DNA of 64,000 bases from Adhaeretor mobilis (GTDB lineage: Bacteria; Planctomycetota; Planctomycetia; Pirellulales; Lacipirellulaceae): NCBI RefSeq assembly GCF_007741515.1, contig NZ_CP036263.1:1860001-1924000 (forward strand), written 5' to 3'. A program made the translations under genes and the position numbers. This document shows positions 26,531 to 34,039 of the stretch, in pieces (the stretch's first letter is position 1; every line of letters starts with the position of its first letter). Under the pieces are notes generated by a model. The model was not told the origin of the DNA. It made no database searches and saw only the letters and a list, made by a program, of their open reading frames with translations.

Positions 26531-26566
26531 GCGTGAGACGCCGAGGGGAGTTAAGGTGCGCCGGTC
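26531..26566 (+). repeat. 36-bp direct repeat, copy 2 (with 24471-24506)
   Basis: GCGTGAGACGCCGAGGGGAG continues with TTAAGGTGCGCCGGTC. It differs from copy 1 at two positions and has the same orientation. Confidence 0.75.
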
Positions 26567-26619
26567 AATGATGCCGACGTAGATTCGGATTCTCCACATA
26601 ATGCGTCGGACTGGTACGC

Positions 26620-26649
26620 GAATGGCACTTACTTTTCATTAAGTCCTTT
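26620..26649. repeat. Solo inverted-repeat end of the IS4-family element
   Basis: GAATGGCACTTACTTTTCAT followed by TAAGTCCTTT matches the 30-base end of the IS at 22878-24470 with one or two changes. No transposase sequence is attached. It abuts the fossil of a PEP-CTERM gene, so it is likely the scar of an IS-mediated deletion. Confidence 0.75.
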
Positions 26650-26798
26650 GTTTCTGCGGGGGGATCACTGGGTATACGAGCCTCTTCGAAAACCGTGCTT
26701 GGATTGCGGATATTACCTCAAGCGTCCCGGAACCTTCGTCACTGCTGTTGGCTGGTCTTGCTGGACTACTTTTTGGCTCCCGAAGACGCCGAGTTTAG
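26650..26798 (+). pseudogene. 3' fossil of a PEP-CTERM protein gene
   Basis: Right after the solo IS end, one frame reads SLFENRAWIADITSS, then VPEPSSLLLAGLAGLLFG and SRRRRV before the stop at 26796-26798. That is a complete PEP-CTERM sorting signal (VPEP, hydrophobic helix, arginine cluster) with no protein in front of it. The 5' part of the gene was evidently lost up to the IS end. No start codon or ribosome site is available. Confidence 0.75.
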
Positions 26799-27130
26799 GT
26801 GCGGCGGCGTGCACAGCCGACGCCAGGAACGGACTGAAGCTAACCCGCGTCGGAGTACCAGTCCTTATAGCATCGCCCGTATCTCGGCTTTGTGCGTCTG
26901 GCCAGAACGAAAGCCTCTTCGAGGGTCTGTAGTTTTGGCGATGTGCGTTCGGCGAGAAACGCCGAGGCAGATTGGCGACATTAGAAATCACCCGCCAAGT
27001 GACAGAGATTGTCCAAACCGCTGTCAAGTAGGGCAGCTAGCCTAGTGCTGGCGATGTTCCCGCCCGACGGTTTGAACCACAGTTAGTAGAATCAGGTCTT
27101 GCGACAATAACGATTCGATGGTCAATCGAC

Positions 27131-27496
27131 TCACTTAGAGCGATTGAATGGTAGATTTTGCATGACGAACAGCCGCTGCTCGTCCGTCTCCACCGATTCA
27201 AGCTGGTCGCCAAACTCCTGCATGATGCACTGCCAGCGTTCTTCCCGTTCAAACTCCTCTTCTGTCTGAAGAACTTTGGGAAGGCTCTTGCGAAGCTCGA
27301 CCGCTTCATGGAACAGGTACTCAATCCACGAGTACTTTGCCGTGTCAGCTCCCCAGACGTTTTCTAAGTGCCACCGCCAGCCGCTAGAGCAGTCGGGCGA
27401 GTGGCGTGGATTGTTCGCGACGCTCTTTGAGGTTTCTTGGTAGAGTTGCCAGAAACGGCCGCCTGTCTCCAAGTCGTTTGGCTTATAGTCGTCCAA
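27131..27496 (-). CDS. Hypothetical protein, 121 residues
   Basis: A soluble, charged, helix-rich protein (YKPNDLETGGRFWQLYQ, then LPKVLQTEEEFEREERWQC). The TTG start at 27496 is supported by GAGG 7 bases upstream. I recognise no family. Parts of a noncoding stretch further upstream on the same strand (27909-28080) read similarly (DMQPGELARFWELYLL), so a related gene may have decayed beside it. Confidence 0.5.
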   Translation of the reverse strand: MDDYKPNDLETGGRFWQLYQETSKSVANNPRHSPDCSSGWRWHLENVWGADTAKYSWIEYLFHEAVELRKSLPKVLQTEEEFEREERWQCIMQEFGDQLESVETDEQRLFVMQNLPFNRSK

Positions 27497-28115
27497 TTGG
27501 GAGCCTCGTTTCTATGACGCGTTTTGGGGTCGGGCCACGGCTCGGAGGACCGCAGGCGGCAAATCCGAAGACTAGTACTACCGGTTAACACAATTTTCCT
27601 CGTAGTCACTCGAAAAGGCAAGCTTTATTGGGGCTGCAATCAGTGAGCCCTGCTTCTCGGCAAGATTGTTTTTCGTACTGTAACCAGACAAAAGCGGCAG
27701 ATTGCTGGCTTCCTCGGGATTCGCAACAGGCCACAAGACAACGAGGAGCTGTGCTTCTTAGTGTTTGGTAAAGTAGGTCAAAGACTCGCTGCTTGGCAAT
27801 CTGGCGAATAATGGTTCTCGCTTCAGCGAGCCGCTCCTCCGCATTGGAGTAATTGACAACGATTATGACCTTGTCGAGCAGATAGAAACCTACATAGCTT
27901 CCTGACCTCTATCCCCGGCTCGTTTCTTGAAATTCTCTTCGTGCGTAGGGAGTGCCCGACTTGGCCAATAGATACAGCTCCCAAAACCGGGCCAATTCAC
28001 CGGGTTGCATATCGGGGGGCGTATTTCGACGTAAATTCTTGTCGAAGCCGGTAAGGTCTGCGGTTGCTGTGACGGATTCTGTACCATGGTACGGTTTCAC
28101 CCTAAGAGGAAAGCG
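27497..28115 (-). other. Stretch with minus-strand coding fossils, no intact gene
   Basis: On the minus strand, one stretch (about 27606-27895) reads as protein-like helix (FYLLDKVIIVVNYS, then NAEERLAEARTIIRQIAKQR) without a start codon. Another (27909-28070) reads DKNLRRNTPPDMQPGELARF and resembles the start of the hypothetical protein downstream. Both look like pieces of broken genes. The GH9 gene's ribosome site (GAGG at 28105-28108) lies at the right end. Confidence 0.4.
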
Positions 28116-30689
28116 ATGACCCAATTTTATAATCTCCACCGCCTCCAATACGTAATCTTTGCCACCCTGTTCTGGGGAACCGCAAACCCCTGCTTGCTCA
28201 GGGCCGAAGGCACCGTTCATGTGCGCGCTAATCAAGTGGGATATCACTTGGCGGACAATAAAGTTGCGATTGCCTTTTCCCACGAGCCGGTTGAAGGAAA
28301 GTTTTCATTGCTGGAGGTGCCCTCCGGCAAGGTGGTGTTTTCAGGGCGAATTGCTCCCTCGGAAGCACCAAGCTGGGGGACTTTCGAGCATCACTATCAA
28401 CTCGACTTCAGTAAGTTTTCAACGCCCGGGCGCTATCGCTTGAGAATAGACAATTCGGGTGATACTTCACGCTCCATTACCATCGGTGATGATGCCTACG
28501 GAGACTACGTTGAAGACTTGATGCGGTTCATGCGACAACAGCGGTGCGGCTACAACCCTGTACTGGACATGGTCTGTCACAAGCGAGATGGTAGAACTGC
28601 TTTTGGACCCAAGCCGGCTGGAACTTTTGTCGATGCCAGCGGAGGATGGCACGACGCGGGCGATCAACTGAAATATTTGCTCACTGGAAGCAATGCCACA
28701 GCACGTATGTTGCTGGCGTACAAACTCGAACCGGACAAGTTTGATGATCGCACCGATCGGCTCGGGCATTCCTTACCCAACAACATACCCGATGTGCTCG
28801 ACGAAGCTCGCTGGGGCTTAGATTGGCTGTTCAAACTGCATCCTGGTCCTGATGAGCTCTATCACCAAGTTGCCGACGACCGCGATCACAACGAGTGGAA
28901 GATGCCTGACAGGGATACCTCCGACTACGGTTGGGGCGCTAACAGCTATCGGGTTGTTTATGGTGCCGATGGCAAGCCTCAAGGCTTGCGAGAGTTCAAG
29001 AGCGAGTCCACGGGCCTCGCGAACCTCGCTGGTCGATGTGCAGCCTCCATGGCAATGGCCCACCAAGTCTGGAAGCAAGATCTAGACGACCCGACTTTTG
29101 CCGAGCAATGTCTTCAGGAGGCTCGAGAATTCTATGCCATGGGAAAAGCGAAAGAAGGCGTCCAGCAAGGCAACTCCTACAAGGCGCCCTATCGCTACGC
29201 CGAGACAACATGGGCCGATGACATGGAGTGGGCTGCCGCTGCGCTGTACGACGCTACTGGCGAAGAGTCGTATCTAACCGACGCGATCCGCTATGCTCGC
29301 CTTGCGAAAGACACCTCTTGGATGCCTCTGGAAACCGCCGGCCACTACCAATACTACCCATTCGTGAATGTAGGCCACTTTGCTTTGTATCCGCATGTCG
29401 ACACGGAGTTGCAGCAAGAGTTGACAGGCTACTATCGCAATGGGATTGAAGCCACGATTGCTCGAGCCAAGAAGAATGCGTTCGGTGTTGGAGTTCCATT
29501 CATTTGGTGTTCCAACAACCTGACAGTGGCGCTGATCACGCAGATTTTGCTTTACGAGCGGATGACAGGAGACCTGCAATATCACGACCACATGCTGGCT
29601 CAGCGAGATTGGATCTTTGGCCGCAATCCTTGGGGTACCACCATGTTCACGGAGATCCCACACGATGGCGAATACCCCGAAGATGTACACACCGCGATCT
29701 GGAAACTCACTGGCCGCGCAGTAGCAGGGGGGCTCGTCGATGGCCCAGTCTACACCAAGGTTTACGAGAGCCTGCTAGGTTTGCATCTTGAAAGCGAAGA
29801 CGAATTCGCCGAATTCCAGAACAAACATGTCGTCTATCACGACGACATCGGCGACTACTCGACCAATGAGCCGACGATGGACGGCACGGCCGATGCTATC
29901 TTTATGATGGCCCATTTTGGCGTCGCACCCGACACGATCAGGCAAGTTGCAAGCCGTCGGGTACCCAACCCCTCCGCAGATTTTGAAATCGATGCAGGCG
30001 CGATCCGTAGAGCGTCCCTCACTGAAAAGAAGTTAGCTCTCTTGTTTACTGCTGACGAGCATGTCGACGGAGCAGGATCGGTTCTCAATGCGCTGTCCGA
30101 GCACAAGGTCCCCGCTGCTTTTTTTCTGACGGGCAAAGCACTTGATGCTCCCAATATGCGTCAGTGGACAAGGCAGGCCGTGGAAGCTGGCCACTATGTC
30201 GGACCCCATTCCGACGGCCACCTGCTCTATGCTCCCTGGGAAGATCGCGAGAAATCTTTGGTTTCGCGGGAACGATTCCAAGCCGACTTGTATCGCAACC
30301 TGGCCGAGCTTGACGAGTTGGGTGCCAGCCGAAGCAAGCCCATTTATTTTGTGCCTCCCTACGAGTGGCACAACTCGGAGCACACCGCATGGGCCAAAGA
30401 ACTTGGCTGCCAGATGATTAATTTTACCTCCGGCACAGGTTCCAATCGTGACTATGCACCTGAGGGGCATAAGGCTTTCGTGCCAGCCGAAGAGATCATC
30501 CAAGATATTCTACAACACGAACAGAGTTCTGAGTCGGGACTCAACGGGCATCTACTCTTGTTGCACCTAGGCACTATTCGCAAAGACAAAGTCTATTCTA
30601 AGCTCAGCGGCTTGATCGAAGAGCTTGTTGCACGCGACTATTTAATCGTTGGCGTTGAAGAACTTCTGAGTAAGAAATCAAATCAATGA
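28116..30689 (+). CDS. Secreted GH9 glycoside hydrolase fused to a polysaccharide deacetylase
   Basis: An 857-residue protein; the ATG at 28116 is chosen for the GAGG site upstream. A signal peptide leads into an Ig-like GH9 N-domain (VRANQVGYHLADNKVAI, residues 37-125) and the (alpha/alpha)6 barrel (130-600). The catalytic base motif GGWHDAGDQLKY and the acid motif DYSTNEPTMDG near residue 578 are intact. Residues 640-855 are NodB-like: FTADEHVDG in place of TFDDG, HSDGH metal site, VPPYEW and LLLHLG. GH9 includes cellulases and exo-glucosaminidases; with a deacetylase and this neighbourhood, an N-acetylated beta-1,4 glycan such as chitin or peptidoglycan is plausible, but cellulose-like glucans are the other choice. 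It converges on the GHL10 gene with a 7-bp overlap. Confidence 0.88.
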   Translation: MTQFYNLHRLQYVIFATLFWGTANPCLLRAEGTVHVRANQVGYHLADNKVAIAFSHEPVEGKFSLLEVPSGKVVFSGRIAPSEAPSWGTFEHHYQLDFSKFSTPGRYRLRIDNSGDTSRSITIGDDAYGDYVEDLMRFMRQQRCGYNPVLDMVCHKRDGRTAFGPKPAGTFVDASGGWHDAGDQLKYLLTGSNATARMLLAYKLEPDKFDDRTDRLGHSLPNNIPDVLDEARWGLDWLFKLHPGPDELYHQVADDRDHNEWKMPDRDTSDYGWGANSYRVVYGADGKPQGLREFKSESTGLANLAGRCAASMAMAHQVWKQDLDDPTFAEQCLQEAREFYAMGKAKEGVQQGNSYKAPYRYAETTWADDMEWAAAALYDATGEESYLTDAIRYARLAKDTSWMPLETAGHYQYYPFVNVGHFALYPHVDTELQQELTGYYRNGIEATIARAKKNAFGVGVPFIWCSNNLTVALITQILLYERMTGDLQYHDHMLAQRDWIFGRNPWGTTMFTEIPHDGEYPEDVHTAIWKLTGRAVAGGLVDGPVYTKVYESLLGLHLESEDEFAEFQNKHVVYHDDIGDYSTNEPTMDGTADAIFMMAHFGVAPDTIRQVASRRVPNPSADFEIDAGAIRRASLTEKKLALLFTADEHVDGAGSVLNALSEHKVPAAFFLTGKALDAPNMRQWTRQAVEAGHYVGPHSDGHLLYAPWEDREKSLVSRERFQADLYRNLAELDELGASRSKPIYFVPPYEWHNSEHTAWAKELGCQMINFTSGTGSNRDYAPEGHKAFVPAEEIIQDILQHEQSSESGLNGHLLLLHLGTIRKDKVYSKLSGLIEELVARDYLIVGVEELLSKKSNQ

Positions 30690-32677
30690 TTGAATTTCGA
30701 CCGGCGACAGCGAGGCATGAGCGTGAGCCCAATCAGCAGCGCCAGCGTACTCGGCTCAGGAACTGTGTTCGCAGCGGCTGAACTGGACGCGGGAGCGTAG
30801 TTCTGTTGCCAGGTGAGGAAGTCTAGTCCGTCCGAATCGTCATCGTTGTCTGCATCCGAGAGGCCGTTCACGCCGTAGTCGCCTTGCCATTGGGCCAGGT
30901 CGTCGGCATCGATGTCGCCATCGGCGTCAAAGTCCCCTGGGCCCGCCGCTGTTAACCCTGCTAGGTAGCCATCCGGGTTATGCGACACGGAATCCAGGTA
31001 GATCGTGGCATCCCCTGCACCGAAGAATTGAATCGAGTCAATCGTAACGGTCGAGCCCGTGATGCTGCCCTCTTCCGAGGCCCATGCCTCCCATTGACGG
31101 TCATCTTCGAGATTCCACTGGTACAGGTGCCACTCGCCATCGGCCTGCACAGGCTGTAAGAAACCTCGATCCGCTGAGTTGGGATCGTCTAAGGCGATTT
31201 GCACGGTAAGGCCTTCGTCTTCAGTCTTCAGCCAGAACCCGATGGAGCCCGTGGACGCGAACTCTTGATTTGCGGCTACTGAGCCTCCGCCGGACAAGTG
31301 ACGCAGAAACCAGCCACCGTTGCTGCCATCGATGACCAATTCTTGTGAGCCATCACCGGCTTGAGCCTCGGTTGTAACCCGCTGGGCGGTAGCGCCGTTA
31401 ATTCCCTGGTTCGAGCCAGAGAGCGTAGGCGAGGAGTTGAAGTGTCCTTCATCGGCATCGAAGTTGTCGATGGAGCTACCCGTGGAACTAGCATTGGCGA
31501 TCTCGTTGAACAAGTCGCGTATCGACTCCCGCTCGGCATTGTTGTAGGCAGGGTTGCTATTGGTGTCGAAGTAAGTCGGGAAATCATAAAAACCCACTCC
31601 ATCGGCGCCCATGAAGTAAGCCCGTTCGATTTGGCTTCGTGTTAGCGCTGCCCCACCTCCGCCGCTCGCCGCGTGCAAATAGGTAGCGAAGGTTGGCATC
31701 ACACGTGAATCTGTCGACGTGCGCATCGTATTCAGTAGATTGTCATTGAAATAGGTTCCGTCATTACTCGCACTCAGATAAATCATGGGCATCACAATGT
31801 CGAGCAGATCGTTCTCCAACCACGTGCGATAATCTTGCATATAGTCGTTCACCGCGACATCGGGGTCGCGCCAAACGCTGGCTGAGAACTCCATAGCTCT
31901 GCCAGTGCTCGTCTCCGCAGCATCGACCGTTTGCCCAACGGAGCCCACTAAATCAGTAATCCGGCTCGCGATGTAATTCTCGTAAGCCGCAGCGTTGGAG
32001 GGATTCGATCCGTCTAATCCCGTGGCCGAATTAAACATCGTGTGCGAGAGCGTATCGTGCGGCAGGCGATCGAAATCCGACGTGCCGGGAATGTAACGGA
32101 TGTAGTCGAGATGGATGCCATCGACCGCATAGTTCGCGGCAACGTCGTTCACTACGTTGTTGATGTGAGTGTGAACCTCCGGGAGGATAGGATTCACGCT
32201 CGAGTAGCTACCCCAGCCGTCCTGCGGTTCTAAATTGCCGCTCAACTCTTCGAGGCGGAAGCTGGGATTCGTATTGTTGAAGATGTGGCCACTGGGCGGG
32301 TTCAGATTGTTTGTATTCCAAAGCGTTGTCGAATTGAACCAAGCGTGCACCTTGAGACCTCGCGAATGCGCCGCGTCGAGCGCTGTTTGCAACGGATCAA
32401 ATCCTGGAGTGAGATTGCTGATCGCAGGCTCGAAGTTACTGTTGTACAGGGCATCGCCGCGCCCGCGCACCTGCCACACGATATCTGTGAACCCCTCGTC
32501 GGCCGCACTCTGCATCATGCCATTAATCTGGTTGGTCATCGTGCTGATGTTGCCGGAGTAGTTAAAATCATACCGATCGACGAAGATGCTGCGTCGCTCG
32601 CTGAATTCCGCCGAAGTGGAATTCGCCAGCGAAAGCGCGAAGATCGCGGAGAGCAAACAAAGGGAAACCTTGAGCAT
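30683..32677 (-). CDS. GHL10 (DigH/YddW-like) glycosyl hydrolase with dockerin-like repeat and PEP-CTERM tail
   Basis: About 664 residues from ATG 32677 (a start at 32719 is also open); a signal peptide ends at STSA. Residues 25-390 are the family 10-like barrel (FVDRYDFNYSGN, GLKVHAWFNSTTLWN, YAVDGIHLDYIRYIPG, LLDIVMPMIYLSA). E. coli DigH of this family cuts peptide-free glycan strands. Residues 395-580 are a jelly-roll module matching the SpoIID protein at 14908-16509 (GSIGFWLKTEDEGLTVQIAL against GSVGFWLKTDDPDMQVSIAI). A dockerin-like pair (DFDADGDIDADDLAQWQGDYG) and VPEPSTLALLIG complete the shared tail. It is divergent from a DUF1559 gene. Confidence 0.87.
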   Translation of the reverse strand: MLKVSLCLLSAIFALSLANSTSAEFSERRSIFVDRYDFNYSGNISTMTNQINGMMQSAADEGFTDIVWQVRGRGDALYNSNFEPAISNLTPGFDPLQTALDAAHSRGLKVHAWFNSTTLWNTNNLNPPSGHIFNNTNPSFRLEELSGNLEPQDGWGSYSSVNPILPEVHTHINNVVNDVAANYAVDGIHLDYIRYIPGTSDFDRLPHDTLSHTMFNSATGLDGSNPSNAAAYENYIASRITDLVGSVGQTVDAAETSTGRAMEFSASVWRDPDVAVNDYMQDYRTWLENDLLDIVMPMIYLSASNDGTYFNDNLLNTMRTSTDSRVMPTFATYLHAASGGGGAALTRSQIERAYFMGADGVGFYDFPTYFDTNSNPAYNNAERESIRDLFNEIANASSTGSSIDNFDADEGHFNSSPTLSGSNQGINGATAQRVTTEAQAGDGSQELVIDGSNGGWFLRHLSGGGSVAANQEFASTGSIGFWLKTEDEGLTVQIALDDPNSADRGFLQPVQADGEWHLYQWNLEDDRQWEAWASEEGSITGSTVTIDSIQFFGAGDATIYLDSVSHNPDGYLAGLTAAGPGDFDADGDIDADDLAQWQGDYGVNGLSDADNDDDSDGLDFLTWQQNYAPASSSAAANTVPEPSTLALLIGLTLMPRCRRSKFNH

Positions 32678-32942
32678 GGGCCAACTTATCTGTTCCAGGA
32701 GACGGGGGACGTTTCTCATTCATCATAGGCACGCATTGGTAAGTGAACAACTTGCGGAAGAAGGTATGTTGCCTGACCAGCGGCACTGCGCTAGCGGTTC
32801 AACGATAGCGGTACGCAAAAGCGCTACGAGTTTGCGCAAGCCCGAGGTGTCCACTCTCCATCTTCACCTAGAATCGGCTATTGGCGCGGAGGTGCCCATA
32901 GAGGGTCATCTCGCAACGGATTCATTCCAGGAGAACCAAGTG

Positions 32943-33968
32943 ATGCAAGTCAGGAAGCAATCGATAGTGAAAAGCAGCGGCTTTACGCTGGTCGAATTAC
33001 TGGTCGTCATTGCGATCATTGGCGTGTTAGTGGGCCTACTTCTGAGCGCAGTGCAATCGGCTCGTGAAGCATCGCGACGCATGAGTTGCCAGAACAACCT
33101 CAAGAATGTATCGCTGGCATGCCTGTCCTACGAATCGGCTCGTGGAGCGTTGCCACCTGGCTCTACGATCAATCGCGTGCAGCAACGCAATGGCCTGAGC
33201 TGGCATGTTAGTTTACTCCCCTACGTTGAGAAGAACGCCCTGCTAGGCACGATTGACCGACAGGTGCAACAATTCCGTCGCGACGATGCCCAACACCAGC
33301 CTCCAAATATTTATGATCTCGAGCAGGTCAACGAGGTGCGTGTTGAACTCTTTAGCTGCCCGAGTGATGGTGAGGGTGTGGATAATCGCAACGGGATAGA
33401 CCTTGCCGCCGCCAACTACGCAGGAGTCGCGGGATCAGCAGCCAGCCGAGAAGTCCAGGACCAGTTTGTTGGTGAGGAGGATACGCTGTGTGGAAAGGCC
33501 AACTTGGACGGGGTGCTCTTCCCCGGTAGCCGCGTGCAACTACGGCAAGTCGAGGATGGCACGACTTCGACTTTGCTGATCGGTGAGCGGTGGTATCAAC
33601 TCAGGGCTTGGACGGCCGGAGCATTCGTCCCGGTAGGGACGGATTCTACCCCTGCAAATCAGCCAGTCCCTGATACGTGCATGACCGCGTTGAAAAACGT
33701 GAGCGCCGCAACTCCGCTGAATGCTTCGTTCGCAAATGCTGGCTACTATAAAGACCACAAAGTAAACGATCGCCCTGGAGAAGCACCGGCGGAGCTGAAA
33801 ATAATCAGCTACAATGATCTTCCCTTCGGGAGCTTCCATCCTGGTGGAGCCAACTTCAGTACCGTTGATGGAAGCGTCCACTTCATGAGCAATGACATTG
33901 CGATCAAAGTCTATCTGGCAATTGCCTCACGCAATGGTGCTGAGATCAATGATTCGCCTTGGAATTAG
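32943..33968 (+). CDS. DUF1559 family protein with pilin-like N-terminus
   Basis: A 341-residue protein. The ATG at 32943 follows AGGAG at a proper distance; longer upstream frames are accidental. The pilin-like segment GFTLVELLVVIAIIGVLVG lies at residues 13-31, followed by ASRRMSCQNNLKN, LPPGSTINRV, FSCPSD-type and FHPGGANFSTVDGSVHFM stretches that define the family. It resembles the one at 3613-4689 but lacks an attached lipoprotein gene. It probably belongs to the planctomycete pseudopilin-like group of unknown function. It lies between the two GHL10 genes. Confidence 0.9.
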   Translation: MQVRKQSIVKSSGFTLVELLVVIAIIGVLVGLLLSAVQSAREASRRMSCQNNLKNVSLACLSYESARGALPPGSTINRVQQRNGLSWHVSLLPYVEKNALLGTIDRQVQQFRRDDAQHQPPNIYDLEQVNEVRVELFSCPSDGEGVDNRNGIDLAAANYAGVAGSAASREVQDQFVGEEDTLCGKANLDGVLFPGSRVQLRQVEDGTTSTLLIGERWYQLRAWTAGAFVPVGTDSTPANQPVPDTCMTALKNVSAATPLNASFANAGYYKDHKVNDRPGEAPAELKIISYNDLPFGSFHPGGANFSTVDGSVHFMSNDIAIKVYLAIASRNGAEINDSPWN

Positions 33969-34039
33969 ATATCCCCAATCTGCGCGGCAGTAAGGCCAAG
34001 AGTCATCGGCTGTCAATCGCTTACAAGAACTAGCACGTC

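Larger units (their letters stand above)
26445..27130. other. Decayed stretch with repeat, solo IS end and gene fossil
   Basis: Besides the direct repeat (26531-26566), the solo IS end (26620-26649) and the PEP-CTERM fossil (26650-26798), which are listed separately, nothing coding was recognised. A partial third copy of the direct repeat lies at 26952-26970. Confidence 0.5.

Noticed and set aside
16510..28115. A classical integron cassette array
   Set aside because: The single small genes and repeats are suggestive, but no integron integrase is present and I could not place paired R and L boxes of attC sites around the genes. One GTTAGAC word at 18848 is not enough.
27890..28283. Minus-strand frames across the start of the GH9 gene
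   Set aside because: They overlap the well-supported GH9 start and lack ribosome sites; only their left part looks like a fossil.
32586..32942. An N-terminal extension of the DUF1559 gene at 32943
   Set aside because: It overlaps the 5' part of the GHL10 gene on the other strand and has no pilin-like feature; AGGAG precedes the ATG at 32943.
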